Part shown: positions 11,956 through 23,116 of the stretch, piece by piece
Layout: each line of letters opens with the position of its first letter
How positions within the stretch are numbered: position 1 is the first letter of the stretch
Source: Tipula vernalis
Taxonomy: Eukaryota > Arthropoda > Insecta > Diptera > Tipulidae
DNA length: 64,000 nt
NCBI GenBank assembly: GCA_958295665.1
Contig: OY282559.1
Coordinates: 258,794,245 to 258,858,244, forward strand
Direction of reading: 5' to 3'
Made by a program: the position numbers and the translations under genes
Notes under the pieces: model-generated
The model's database searches: none
The model's input: only the letters and a program-made list of their open reading frames with translations
Told to the model about the DNA's origin: nothing

Positions 11956-12343
11956 GAATACTTGATGTAACCGTGAATAGTATATTTATAAGTAATAAGT
12001 ATATTTTTTCTTTTTTTGGGGGGGTTTTAATCTATGCAATCTGTTCTGGGGCTCAAAGCACTCCCAAATCTTTCACAGTTTACTTTTACGTCCTACTTTA
12101 AGCAGTAGTAGCCAAATCGAGGACGTACGGCGTTATATAAACCACCTGCACATTTGTTGTGTTGTATAAACCACCTGTACATTGCATTGCTTCATGCCAA
12201 CCTATAATGCTGACATCAAAGGTGGCCCATGGATTCTGCACTCTCAACAGGGGGTCATAGTTGTGTTCATCGTCATCACCGATCGTAATCAGATGATGAA
12301 AAAGCCCATTTGCAACCCGCCCTAATTTTCGAGCTTTAACCAC

Positions 12344-12800
12344 TGCCCTGTTTGCTCGGTATAAAAAAAATACAAAAAAAATAAAAATAAAAAAATTGTG
12401 GGTAGCATAGAATTTCATTGGTTTCCGATTCAACGCCTATTAAAACAAATGTGGATTATAAAATTACGGCTAGGAATATATCCGGCAAAATGGTTGCAAG
12501 TTTGCAGTTTTCATTTTGAAGAGTGATTAGAAGATAAGAATTTTGGTAGGTTTCATCAAGACAAGAGTGAAACATGGTAAAGTAAATTTTTTAAAGGTAA
12601 TATTTGATTAATTTGTAGGCGACGATAACGTGCTCAAACCTGGTTCGATACCATCAAAAAATATTCCGCTAAGGAAATTTGGAAGTACTGATAGACAAAG
12701 TGCACAGGAACGCAAAAAACCGTACAGCCGGAGGATGCGCTGTTTATCGACAAATTCAACAATTCAACCAGAAATGTCAAAACAACCGAAGCCATCACTG
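12344..12800 (+). pseudogene. Degenerate THAP zinc-finger relic
   Basis: In a single frame, CPVC (12344-12355) is followed 49 residues after its second Cys by CSFH (12503). This fits the THAP signature C-x2-4-C-x35-53-C-x2-H. Between them are FHWFP (12413) and a Trp in KQMWII, both THAP hallmarks. A stop (TAA 12362) interrupts the frame. A second block after a TTTGTAG-like acceptor (about 12620) reads LKPGSIPSKNIP, resembling the LKP/AVP segment that closes THAP domains. THAP domains bind DNA in P-element transposases and host regulators. Which of these it came from cannot be told. Confidence 0.55.
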
Positions 12801-13427
12801 CAGATATAGTAGCTAAAATAATAAATTAAATAATAATTGCTATAATATTGTTTATATAATATTATTTTAGACAACCTCGTCTTTAGAAGCCACTTTTCCA
12901 ATCAATAATGAAATCAACGATTAGCCTTCTAATGTAACATTACAAGCAGCAACAAAACCATCATGCAAACTAGAAGCCAGATGACACAAACTCTCGCAGA
13001 TTCCGAGCCATTTATTCGGTTTTCAAACATCTTAAATGACCAACTACATTATTTTACTTCAATTTTTTTTCAAGCATGATAGCGAAACAACAATGTAAAA
13101 TAATCCATCCTTAAATAAGTCTCAACTGCTAATCACGATATAAAGGATAAAATAGTTAACCGTATCACATTTTACTTAATTAAAACTATTATTTTTATTG
13201 ACACCACTTAGATATATTTTAAAATATAAAAATTGCTTCATGTTATTAATTTTCACCATACATTTCGATAGAAAATACAAATGTCATTCTCATTATATCC
13301 TTGAATCGAAGGTGCTGCCATCAAAATAGCGGTAGATATTTTTACTAAAAGCATGCCCCATTGAAGAAACAAATGTATAATGAGTATATTATACGTTAGT
13401 CATTGACAATAGTTATTTATGGTACCA

Positions 13428-13526
13428 GTGAGCAAAACGGGATATTATCCACGAGGGATAAGTTTGTCTTACGAGGCGACAGCCGAGTGGGACATTATCC
13501 CGAGTGGATAATATCTCTTTGCTCAC
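13428..13526. repeat. Hairpin element with nested GATAATATC palindromes
   Basis: Outer arms GTGAGCAAA...ATATTATCCAC and GTGGATAATAT...TTTGCTCAC are inverted copies. Inner GGGATAA and TTATCCC extend the pairing. About 99 bp, no coding content. It looks like a tiny MITE or a structured element. Confidence 0.6.
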
Positions 13527-13767
13527 GAGTGGCATACAACGTTTTATCCACTTTTGTTGAAATAAATTTCGTAAATTAATAAGAAATAGTTCCATTTTGT
13601 GTTTTCACAGTGGAGCATTGAATTTTGAAATACATTTTATCATAGTGACCGTTCTTTAAATTGTCATGGTTTACTTTAATTTAACTAATTTTTAGAATAT
13701 AGTTTTTCATTCAAATTGACTACGAATAATTTTCCAATGACTACTCAACATTTTGTTATACCAAATA

Positions 13768-13800
13768 TAACTCACGTTGCCCCTAGCAGCGTGGGTTATA
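13768..13800. repeat. Short imperfect hairpin
   Basis: TAACTCACGTTGC pairs with GCAGCGTGGGTTA across a five-base loop, with two mismatches. Confidence 0.5.
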
Positions 13801-13974
13801 CAATAACAATGGGTTATTTTACATTTTCTTTATTTGAAATCAGCATAGTTATCGGGCTATTACACTACGTTTAATACGTAGTATATCAAAAGTGGAAAAA
13901 CGTTTATTTCTTTACCGTTTCGGTTGTCATTGCAACCATTTTCGAAATTGTACAAACAAAAAATTTACAACTAT

Positions 13975-14065
13975 AACCCATTGCCGCAGGACGGCTATGG
14001 CCGTAATTCGCCTACATATCACCAAAAAATTGGATGATTATAGCTGTCGTTTGCGGCAATGGGTT
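13975..14065. repeat. Hairpin with AACCCATTGCCGCA arms
   Basis: AACCCATTGCCGCA at 13975 faces TGCGGCAATGGGTT ending at 14065, with further partial pairing inside (GACGGCTAT / ATAGCTGTC). A single ACAATGGGTTAT at about 13804 suggests a larger nested inverted repeat. Confidence 0.6.
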
Positions 14066-14398
14066 GAGTAAAAATAAATCATGATTCAGTGGAAAATATG
14101 GTACAAAATTAATAAATTACTAAAAAACATCACATTTGTTTAATTGCTACTTAAGAAAAACACATCAAACAATTTTTTTAATAATCCAATAAGAATTTTA
14201 CATCAGCATTTAAATGCGTAAAACCTAGACAGACTGCGGTTTAATAAATCCGATTTAGCTAAACTCGTTCATCTACTCTATGCAAAACAAAGCGATTAGC
14301 TAAAACTGAGACTGACATACTGCGACTGAACTCACTCTTTTGAATCGTTTTACTTATTTTAAAATAATAGGTGCATAATACAAAATGTTTAATATTAT

Positions 14399-14474
14399 TA
14401 CAAAATATTAGAGCTCTGTATTTACTATTTACAACTTTGCTACAAAATATTAGAGCTCTGTATTTACTATTTAC
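14399..14474. repeat. Two-copy tandem repeat, 42-bp period
   Basis: A 34-base block starting TACAAAATATTAGAGCTCTG occurs at 14399-14432 and again, identical, at 14441-14474. Confidence 0.85.
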
Positions 14475-14639
14475 GGCTGTGTTTTAACTTTTATTTTTAT
14501 GTAAATTTTTGTGTTTAAGGAAAATTGTATAGAAAAAAAAACTTAATTATAATGACTTAAAACTAATTATTACTAAACCCTAAAACTAAAAATATATACT
14601 AAGAAAAATTGTTCAGAAATTAAATTTTTAATTAAGGTG

Positions 14640-16100
14640 TTTTCTGAAAACAGAAGTGACCTAGTGAATTTTATATCTAAACGAAATAACAATTCAGATA
14701 TGGTCTCAAGTTTACATTCTGAGTGTAAAATACCTGTTGGATATCTCTTTGGGAGGTTCCTTATGATTTTTAGACAACGGTTTTGAACAATTTGCAGTCG
14801 TATTTTTTTTTTGCGATAAGCGGCATGTTTTCAGATTTAGTTGCCATATCTTATTTTTGCCCTGATTATCATTTTAAATATCAATAATTTGTTTTTCTCA
14901 ATGAGTTTGGAGTTGCGACACAGAAATGGATATAGAGTACTAATTAATTTTTGAAAGCGTTCAACTACATAATCTATATGTTCTTTAAAAGTAGTTTTTT
15001 TGGAAAACCGTATGCCAAGATACTTGATTTTACTACACCAAGGGACTGGTGTATTATCAGCTAGTAAATTAAGATTAATTGGTAAGTATGTATCTTGCAG
15101 CTCTTCGTCGAGTAAAGAAAATTGTTTGTGTTTTTGACGGGTTTAGTTTGATGTTCCATTTGATGCAGTAATCAAAGAGTGAATTTATATTAGATTGTAG
15201 TGAATTGATAATAGTAATATAAATGGCGGTGTCATCAGCATATTGGGCAAATTCAACATTAGTGAAGACAGATGCGATATCAGCTGTAAACAAATTATAA
15301 AGTATCGGAGGAACTGGCGGATTTTTCGCTCGATATACAAACAAAAAATTCTCTGTCCTTAAGATAATTGTTAATAAGTTGTATTAGATAAATCGGGAGT
15401 TTGATTTGAATCATCTTGTAAATTAGATCTTTGTGCCAAACTCGATCAAACGCCTTTTCTATATCAAAAAGGATAAGGCCAGTAGATTGCTTCCAGTTAA
15501 ATTCCGTTTTAATGTTGGCTTGATGTTGTATAGGGAACTCATGGTGAAAACCGAACTGTTGATCGGGAAGAATCTTATTAATATTAATAAATTTATCAAG
15601 ACGCTTTTAAATATTATTTCGAAAATTTTTCCTAAGATATTTAACAAGCTTATTGGCCGGTAACTAGATAATTCCGATTTGTCCTTCCCTGGCTTTATAA
15701 TTGGTATTATTCTTGCGGTTTTCCAATACTTGGAAAACTATGAGTATTTTAAAAGAAGCGTTAAATATGATGTTATGAAAACAATAGCGTTTCTGCGGAG
15801 ATTTTTGATTAACCTACCGTTAATAGTGTGGAGATTTAGAGGATTTAATCGATCTTATGATATATTTAATTACTTTTGGAGTGGTCATGGTCGAATTATC
15901 TGGGGGCATTAGCTCTGTGTGGGACATTAAAAAATTGTCAACTTCTGAAACTATTTGTTGAAGAAATAAAGAAGTACTATGGTTATTTTGTATGCCTGCA
16001 AATCTGTGTGCTAGCGATTCACAATTTTCTTTTTAAATTTAAATTTCGTTTAAGGATAATTTTCTAATGTTTCCAATTTGCCGCAGAGTAATTTAGCCTA
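14640..16100 (-). pseudogene. Jockey-type ORF2, reverse transcriptase part
   Basis: Minus-strand blocks run from KYWKTARIIPIIKPGKDKSE and SSYRPISLL (about 15700-15650) to FAQYADDTAIYIT (15230, catalytic YADD), IKLNPSKTQTIFF (about 15130), IKYLGIRFSKKTTFKEHID (about 15000) and a thumb-like PFLCRNSKLIEKNKLLIFK stretch (about 14900). Multiple stops and at least two frame changes occur, notably between 15440 and 15350 where the palm A block has been damaged. The orientation matches ORF1 and the endonuclease. Confidence 0.82.
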
Positions 16101-16115
16101 CGTTGAATATTATAG

Positions 16116-16814
16116 TTATGGTAATTTGAATTCAAATGAAAAAAAAACCGGTAGGTGGTCAAAGCTTAAATCTTGGATGGATTTCATATTATCTAAAAAT
16201 TGAGGGCAGTTAGTAAGGGTTATGTCAAGAGTGGAACCGTATTTCGAGTTGTGATTATAGTGGGTTGGGGAATTTGGAAATTTCAATATAAATTTATCAA
16301 CTAGCGTTAGGTTGTAGAGAACGGAATCAGCTCTATTATTTTTGAAATAATTGCAATGAGGATGTTTGGCATTTAAATCGCCTCCAATAATAAATTTTGA
16401 ACTGATTGAAGTTAGATATTCTATATCTGATTTAAATTTGTTTAAAAAAACGATTGTATTTCCACCTTTGAAATAAGCAGCTATTAGTTTGATCCTTGCA
16501 CGGTTTGTGAAAATATCAATTTCAATTGCCTCAATAATGTGGAGGTGAAAAGAAGGTAAGAAACAGTGTTTAATATTTCTATTTACTAATATCGCAACTC
16601 CTCCCTTTGCACGACCTGATTTGCTATTTAGATTATAAATTTTACATCTTTGCTCAGCTGTGTTAGATTCCAAGTTAGTTTTTATTGTAAGTAGGTTTCG
16701 GTTGCTGTTTGAACGTTGAACTCCACATCTGGTGCATTTGGGTTTATCGTGGCGGCGATAGTGCCGGAAATTTTTCGATGTTAGAGACGTTTTGAGGACG
16801 TTGATTTTATGCAT
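16116..16814 (-). pseudogene. Jockey-type ORF2, AP-like endonuclease part
   Basis: A 232-residue frame. After a scrambled N-terminus it gives SGRAKGGVAILVNRNIKH (about residue 66), then FIIGGDLNAKHPHCNYF (about 140), STLDITLTNCP (about 194) and LSFDHLPVFFSFEF (about 217). GGDLNAKH and the SFDHLPV-type Asp-His pair are catalytic features of apurinic-like LINE endonucleases, which nick target DNA to prime reverse transcription. The early catalytic blocks (N-terminal Asn and Glu motifs) are missing or scrambled. Confidence 0.82.
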
Positions 16815-16838
16815 CTCTTATTTTATTGGTGTTTGTTG

Positions 16839-17474
16839 TTATTGAATGTTTCCTAATTTTAACATTTTTGAATTTGCTGCGTGATTTCCGTTGCAAAGAC
16901 AGCATTTCAGATTGGCTTCTGGTATTACACAATTTGACGTTTCATGATGTTCTCCACATTTTAAACACTGTAAAGTTTTATTGCAAAACAAAGTTCCATG
17001 GCCATACATACCACAATTGCGGCATTGTGTGGGCGATGTTCTTCTAGGAATGTGTATCCGAAAAGATACAATTACATGATTAATACTTTTTATATTTTGT
17101 AATATTTTAATAAATGTATTTGCATTAAACTTTAGTAAATATAGTCCATTTTGTAAAAGACCTTTTATTGGATTTAACTCGATAATTTCAAGGATGTTTT
17201 CAATTTTAATATTCTTTGATGTGTAATCATTATTATTGAGGCACTGTTTAATTTCATCAATGTTGGTGCCTTTAGGTAAACCGTTTAAAATTACTTTAAG
17301 TAACTTATCAGATGGACATCTGTAAGTGAAATTTTCAGCTTTCCCATTGAAGAGATGTTGCGGTAACTTTTTGTAATCTGAGACATTATTTAGAGTCACT
17401 TTTATACCGATGCATAGTTTTATTAAGAAGTTTTTGATAAAAGGGCTGGTTGAGAATAACCTTAATTTTATCAT
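16839..17474 (-). CDS. Jockey-type ORF1 (Gag-like, zinc-knuckle protein)
   Basis: A 211-residue open frame. The N-terminal two thirds resembles the central PRE/C2HC region of jockey-clade Gags (DKLLKVILNGLPKGTNIDEI, about residue 57). The C-terminal third has three zinc-knuckle-like groups: CRNCGMYGHGTLFC, CLKCGEHHETSNC and CCLCNGNHAAN. Such proteins coat LINE RNA and accompany it to the nucleus. The frame opens at an internal Met, so the true N-terminus may be lost. The last knuckle lacks its final Cys, indicating a small break before ORF2. Confidence 0.82.
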   Translation of the reverse strand: MIKLRLFSTSPFIKNFLIKLCIGIKVTLNNVSDYKKLPQHLFNGKAENFTYRCPSDKLLKVILNGLPKGTNIDEIKQCLNNNDYTSKNIKIENILEIIELNPIKGLLQNGLYLLKFNANTFIKILQNIKSINHVIVSFRIHIPRRTSPTQCRNCGMYGHGTLFCNKTLQCLKCGEHHETSNCVIPEANLKCCLCNGNHAANSKMLKLGNIQ

Positions 17475-17519
17475 TTGTTGTTGTGGTGGTTTGGCGTTTG
17501 TTTACGTGATGGGTACAAT

Positions 17520-17955
17520 TGTGTAAGGGGTAACCTGGTCACAATTCGCAAGTGTACGTGCTGCCTCCTCGTGGCAACCACTGGTAACTAAGGCCATTTG
17601 GCACAGGCTAAAGTACGGCGCTAAAGGAGAAAACCTTGACAAAAAACCCTTATCTAAGGTGGAAAAGCATATGCTGATGGATGAATGGCTGATAGGTTAA
17701 TCAGTCCAAAGTATGTGGACTCTGGATGCCAGGCACCCTACAATTTTATTTAGCCTTCCTGTAGTAAAGCTGGGTGACCTACAGGCGATTTGCAATTCCA
17801 AGCAACTCGTAGGAGTAAAATGAAACGGAAGACGGGGCAGGGGTAGGAATATACGGGAGCGGGATAGCCCTCCCGAAGTCCTTGGGTTCCAATGTTACCG
17901 CCTTTCTAGCGGAACTACATGCTGTAGTAAACATCTAGGAGGGAGAGCAATAAGC
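17520..17955 (+). pseudogene. LINE fragment with RNase H-like domain, cut by copia
   Basis: At 17842-17935 the frame reads AGVGIYGSGIALPKSLG then VTAFLAELHAVV, the start of the RNase H domain of R1/LOA/I-type LINEs (AGVGIYG... and the AELHAV helix). RNase H removes the RNA strand after reverse transcription. Upstream sequence back to about 17520 may be more of the same LINE but is too broken to read. Copia inserted right after position 17955. Confidence 0.6.
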
Positions 17956-18237
17956 TATTGAAATTAGTGAACGCACTCTTCTGGCGTAATTTACTTAAAG
18001 TTAGTTTTGACATATTGTATTTATGAACGTGTGCACCGTGTTTTTAGACTCGACCGGTGTACTCAATTGTAAGAGTTGTTTTAGTTTTTTTTGGGACAGC
18101 AAACAAAACACACGCAAAATAAATTCCTTACAAAACACGCAAGTTTTTTATTCGGTCCACTGTGTATTGTATGTACAAGTATTTGGAGTGAGGGTTGGAG
18201 AATTAGCTGGATCAAGACTAGATCAACTATTACAAAA
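17956..18237 (+). repeat. 5' LTR of copia
   Basis: It runs from TATTGAAATTAG to ATTACAAAA, directly against the primer site. The ends TATTG...CAAAA form an imperfect inverted repeat in which the usual TG...CA is TA...AA. AATAAA at 18119 could serve as a polyadenylation signal. Confidence 0.85.
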
Positions 18238-18258
18238 GGTTATGGGCCCGGTCCATGC
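18238..18258 (+). other. Copia primer-binding site (initiator tRNA-Met fragment)
   Basis: GGTTATGGGCCCGGTCCATG differs from the Drosophila copia site (GGTTATGGGCCCAGTCCATG) at one base. Copia is known to prime from an internally cleaved tRNA-iMet half, so the same unusual priming is likely here. Confidence 0.85.
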
Positions 18259-18444
18259 CAACGAGTAAATCAAAAGAATTAATTAATTTTTTTTATAGTG
18301 CACGCAAGTGGTGTGCACGTGTATTAAAAGTTTTTGAGGTTACAATATTTGCGAAGTGTTGTAAATTTTTTTTGAGAAGCGTCGAGAAAGGAATATTTTT
18401 TTTACAATTTTCATCATCGTGTAAAAAAAAAAAGGTGAAACAAA

Positions 18445-21400
18445 ATGGAAGGCGATCGGGTGAACGTTGAAAAATTGGAAGGTAGCGAAAATTGGCTAAC
18501 ATGGAAATTTCAGATGCGCCAAATTCTACAAGCTAGTGAATTGTTCGATGTAGTGGATGGCACCGAAAAAAAACCAACGATTGCGGATAAGTACTATGCG
18601 AATAATATTAAGACATGGAAACAGATTGATTCCAAGGCAAGACGTGCAATTTCAACGACGTACAAAAAGCAGCCATTGCTGCAAATAATAAATTGTGACT
18701 CGGCAGCTTCAATGTGGGCGACGCTCAAAAGTACGTATGACCAAACATCGAAGGGAAATATTACTTGCAACAGCGGTACTACAGTTTCACAAAACAACCG
18801 GGTGATGATATTGCAAAATGTATGTCAAAGCTCATGGAAGCTGTGCAACAATTAAAAGATCAAGGTGAAGTGGTTTCCGATTCTATGGTTATGACGAAGA
18901 TTTTAATGTCCTTGCCAGCTGAATATAACCATTTTCATAGTGCGTGGGAATCAACGAGTGCGGACAACCAAACTATGATAAATTTACGTGCGCGATTAAT
19001 GGCAGAGGAGCTTCGATTGAAGTCACAGGGTCAGATTGAAAAAAAACGGAAGCGTATAATGGCCAAGATGAATTTTTTTAAAAAAAATTCAATAAAACAA
19101 AAAGATCACTCATCGGAACAAAACAAAACAAAGAAACCTAAGGGCAGTAAACCAAAGGGAAGGTGTTTCCGTTGTGGCGAGAGTGGACACTGGAGGCGCG
19201 ATTGTACGCAGGATAATAAAAAAACCAAGAAACAGACAAACATTTTGGACGATGCTTTTTTGTGCTATGACCCAGCATCAGGTGGAGACAAAAATACTTG
19301 GGTGTTGGACTCAGGAGCAAGTGACCATATGTGTCATCGACGTGAATGGTTCGATAACTTTGTGGAGACATCGTCACACATAACAGTGGGAAATGATGAA
19401 ATGATCATGGCTCGAGGAAAAGGCGATATCAACATTCTTGCGTTCAACGGCGATTCATGGATTCCTAGACGCATGGTGGATGTGCTGTATGTACCAGAAA
19501 TTCATATGAATTTATTTTCGTCGGGAAAGGTCATGGATCATGGCTATCGATTGCAATCGAATAGCAAACGCTGTGAACTACTGAAGAATGGAAACATTTA
19601 TGCAGTGGGAGTGCGCGACAGACTGTTTCAAATGCTGTTCAAAGTTGAGGAATCATCGGAGGTAGATGAGGCCATTGCAAATGTGGCGATCAAAAAAATT
19701 TCACTTCACGCATGGCATGAACGACTTGGACATCAAAGCGTCGCACACGTGAAGAAATTTTTACAAAATAATGAAATTGATTTCGTGGACGAAGATCTTG
19801 CGTGCGAAGCGTGCATCTACGGAAAGCATCATCGTGGAAGTTATAAACTTCGTAAAGAAAAGTCAGAGGAATGTGGCAAAATTATTCATGCGGACGTTTG
19901 TGGACCAATGCAAACGAATACAATTGGGGGCTCGAGGTATTTTTTACTTTTAAAGGATGATTTTTCACATTTCCGTTACGTATATTTTTTGAAGCAAAAG
20001 TCGGAGGTCACAGAAAAGGTCAAATTTGCGGTAATGCGAATGCAGCAAGAGAACGAACACAAAGTGCGCAGTTTTCGATCAGACAACAGGACAGAGTTCG
20101 TCAATGCGGAATTGGAAACTTTTTTTAATGAGATAGGTATTGAGCATCAGCGAACTGTGCCGTATACGCCAGAGCAGAATGGCTGTGTGGAACGTGATAA
20201 TCGCACAATTGTGGAATTTGCGCGAACAATGATTCATGCGAAACAGTTGGATTACAAATTCTGGGCGGAGGCTGTCAATTTGGCAGTACATGTACTGAAT
20301 CGAACGGGAACGAGTACAGTGCCTGAGAAATCACCGTATGAATTATGGCACGATAAAAAGGCGAAAATCGATCATTTGCGGATTTTCGGGTCAGAAGTGT
20401 TCATACACATTCCGAAGGAAAAACGACAAAAGCTGGATCCAAAGGCAGTCAAGTGTGTGTTCGTTGGATACGGTAATCATCAGAAATCGTATCGAGTGTG
20501 GAATCCAGAGACGAATAAAATTGAGGTAGCTCGTGATGTGATTTTTCTTCTGGAAGAATCAATGGTTGCACTAGATATTAGTAACACACATAAGAAGGCT
20601 GACGAAGACGCGAACGTAAAAAATATTGAACCAGAGGTGAACGATGCTGTGACAACGCCGGCGCAATTAATCGAACGCGGTGCAATATGCAATCTGGATG
20701 AGAGGAATATCATTGAACGACATTTGCGCGATCGAAACAACATTGCAGCGGCGCAGCGATTAACGTATTATGCATCAGCAGAACACGTTTTAATGTTGGC
20801 AATCAGCGAAGAACCAAGGACATACGAGCAAGCAATTGTTCGGATGATCACAAGCAGTGGGAGCAGGCAATGAACGAGGAGTACGATTCGCTAGTTAAAA
20901 ATCGTACGTGGAACTTGGTTAATTTACCAAAGGATCAAAAGGTGATTGATAATCTTTGGGTATACAAACTAAAGCAAAATCCAGATGGAAGCATTGATCG
21001 ATACAATTCACGCAGGAATATGACATTGATTACACAGAAACGTTCAGCCCTTTAGTTAAGTTTACATCGATTCGAGCAATTTTGGCGCTGGCGGCATCAA
21101 AACGAATGAGATTGCAGCAGTTCGACATTAAAACAGCTTTTCTGGACGGTGTTTTGGAGGAGAACGTTTATATGTGTCAACCGATTGGATATGACGATGG
21201 CAGCGGACGAGTGTGTAAATTATTAAAGAGCTTGTATGGATTGAAACAAGCGTCACGCTGTTGGAATAAAAAGTTTACGTCATTCATTAAAAAGTTCAAC
21301 TGTGTGGCCAGTGAATCGGATTCATGTGTTTTTGTGTGTAATGGAAAAAATGGAATGATGATACTTGCGATCTATGTTGACGACGGATTGATTGCAACGG

Positions 21401-22321
21401 AGAACGAGGAAGCAATTATTCTAGTTATTGAATACTTGCGCAGGGAATTCGAGGTCAAAGCGTTCGAACTCAAATGTTTTTTGGGGCTTGAAATCGAACA
21501 ACGACCAAACGGATCGATTCATGTGAGTCAGCAGACGTATGCGAAAAAGGTACTCAACCGTTTTGGTATGATGGAATGCAATGCAGTGGCAACTCCATCA
21601 GACAGTGTACAGAATTGGCGATTTTAAAGCGGATGGAGAAATCAATTTTCCGTATCGTGATGTGATCGGTAGCCTAATGTATTTGGCCGTGGCAACGCGA
21701 CCAGACATCCGTTTTGCTGTTGGCAATGCAAGTCGATACTTGGAGAAACCAGCGGCAGCGCATGTGAATGCGGTAAGACGCATTATGAAATACATAAAGG
21801 GGACAGTGGACATGGGAATTCGATTTGAAAGCGGCATCAATTTGAGTCTACGTGGTTACAGTGACGCAGATTATGCAGGAGACATTGAAACCAGGCGGTC
21901 AACGTCCGGGTATATATTCGTGTTTGGCAACGGAATTATAAGTTGGGGCTCAGAACGCCAAAAATCAGTGGCGTTATCGACAACAGAGTCGGAATACATG
22001 GCGGCGGCGTATGCAATAAAGGAACTAGTGTGGCTGCATCAATTATTGTCCGAAATTTTATCAACCAATTTGGACAAGCCGTTTTTTCTTATGGACAATC
22101 AAAGTGCGATTCCGCTCATAAAAAATCCGGAATTCCATAAGAGGACCAAGCACATAGACGTGCGATATCATTTCATTCGAGAAAGGTATGAGGATGGAAC
22201 TTTCAATTTGGATTATGTGGCAACGGATGAACAGGTGGCTGACATAATGACCAAAGCATTACCAAAAGGTAAACATCAATATTTTTGCAAATTGATGGGC
22301 CTTATGTCAAAGAATAATTGA
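18445..22321 (+). pseudogene. Copia Gag-Pol, frameshifted
   Basis: Gag opens MEGDRVNVEKLEGSENWLTW (18445). A shift near 18770 moves the reading to a 702-residue frame with the CCHC knuckle CFRCGESGHWRRDC (about 19170), protease TWVLDSGASDHMC (about 19300) and the integrase zinc motif HERLGHQ...CEACIYGKHH. The integrase triad follows: IHADVCGPM (about 19886), RSDNRTEF (20078, normally RSDNGGEF) and TPEQNGCVERDNR (about 20170). Shifts near 20850 and 21030 precede RT with FDIKTAFLDGVLEENVYM (about 21123) and IYVDDGLIAT (about 21372). A fourth shift near 21620 leads into RNase H (YSDADYAGDIETRRSTSGY, about 21857) and the stop at 22321. The protein domains are otherwise nearly complete. Confidence 0.93.
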
Positions 22322-22377
22322 TATTTTTTAAATAAGTTTTTTTATTAATTTTTTTTAAAAAAAAGTAACTTGTAAGT

Positions 22378-22388
22378 AAAAGTGGGAG
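22378..22388 (+). other. Polypurine tract of copia
   Basis: AAAAGTGGGAG directly precedes the 3' LTR, the position where plus-strand synthesis is primed. Confidence 0.75.
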
Positions 22389-22667
22389 TATTGAAATTAG
22401 TGAACGCACTCTTCTGGTGTAATTTACAAGTTAGTTTTGACATATGTATTGTATTTATGAACGTGTGCACCGTGTTTTTAGACTCGACCGGTGTACTCAA
22501 TTGTAAGAGTTGTTTTAGTTTTTTTTGGGATAGCGAACAAAACACACGCAAAATAAACTCCTTACAAAACACGCAAGTTTTTTATTCGTTCCACTGTGTA
22601 TTGTATGTGTATTTGGACTAAGGCTTGGAGAATTAGCTGGATCAAGACTAGATCAACTATTACAAAA
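22389..22667 (+). repeat. 3' LTR of copia
   Basis: Homologous to 17956-18237 along its whole length, with the same TATTG start and ACAAAA end. It is followed by the TAAGC duplication. Confidence 0.9.
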
Positions 22668-22672
22668 TAAGC

Positions 22673-23116
22673 CCAGATAGTATGTATCACATACCGGCTG
22701 GAAGTATTATCAAGTTCATTAAGAACCTGAATATTGACTGGACGGATAATCAAGCAGGGTCCAGCACAATAGATCTTTTAGGTCGCAGTGCGAAGTGGTA
22801 TAATCACTTTTACATTTTTGTTTTTGTTTTGTTCATCAAAGTTAAACTCGATACCATCACCATCGTCATCAACTAAATCGTTGAATGTATTATTGGTTGG
22901 GGTATTAAAACTTGATGTTGTAGCGAACATGTTACTTTTAGTTTGGATAGATTTTATCGGGTGTTGATTATCATTCATCATTTGTTGTAGACTGGTTTTA
23001 TCATACCGTTTTATTTTTTGATTTTTAAATAAAGCTCCGCTTTATAATTTTTTATAAAGCGACCTTTATTATCCGATGCGTTTATTAATTTAATTGTATT
23101 CCAACACTTTACTTAA
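22673..23116. other. Non-coding stretch
   Basis: No known domain is recognised. A minus-strand frame (22778-22981) is rich in Asp and Asn, but nothing supports it as a gene. It contains the hairpin at 23028-23070. Confidence 0.45.
23028..23070. repeat. 43-bp hairpin
   Basis: AATAAAGCTCCGCTTTATAA pairs with TTATAAAGCGACCTTTATT around a short T loop. Confidence 0.65.

Larger units (their letters stand above)
12801..14600. other. Non-coding stretch with several hairpins
   Basis: No coding frame was recognised. It holds inverted repeats at 13428-13526, 13768-13800 and 13975-14065 and a tandem duplication at 14399-14474, each listed separately. Confidence 0.55.
14600..17480 (-). mobile_element. 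Jockey-type LINE, near full length but decayed
   Basis: On the minus strand a Gag-like ORF1 (16839-17474), an endonuclease (16116-16814) and a reverse transcriptase (about 14640-16100) follow in the canonical jockey order. Many stops and frameshifts interrupt the RT. The 3' limit near 14600 is approximate, because no clear poly-A tail or target duplication was found. Confidence 0.8.
17956..22667 (+). mobile_element. Complete copia LTR retrotransposon with TSD, inactive
   Basis: Two similar LTRs (17956-18237 and 22389-22667) enclose a tRNA-iMet primer site, gag-pol and a polypurine tract. TAAGC occurs immediately outside both ends (17951-17955 and 22668-22672), the expected 5-bp duplication. 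Gag-pol order (gag, protease, integrase, RT, RNase H) is copia-type. At least four frame breaks disable it. The LTRs differ by several substitutions and small indels, so the insertion has some age. Confidence 0.93.

Noticed and set aside
12098..12433. Minus-strand 111-codon frame
   Set aside because: Opposite to the THAP reading and with no family resemblance; poly-T tract gives an artificial Phe/Ile-rich start.
14220..14345. Similarity of ACTGCGACTGAACTCA and CTAAATCGG/ATTTATTAAA motifs to 23420-23475
   Set aside because: Resemblance is patchy over about 60 bases; may be a shared old repeat but boundaries could not be set.
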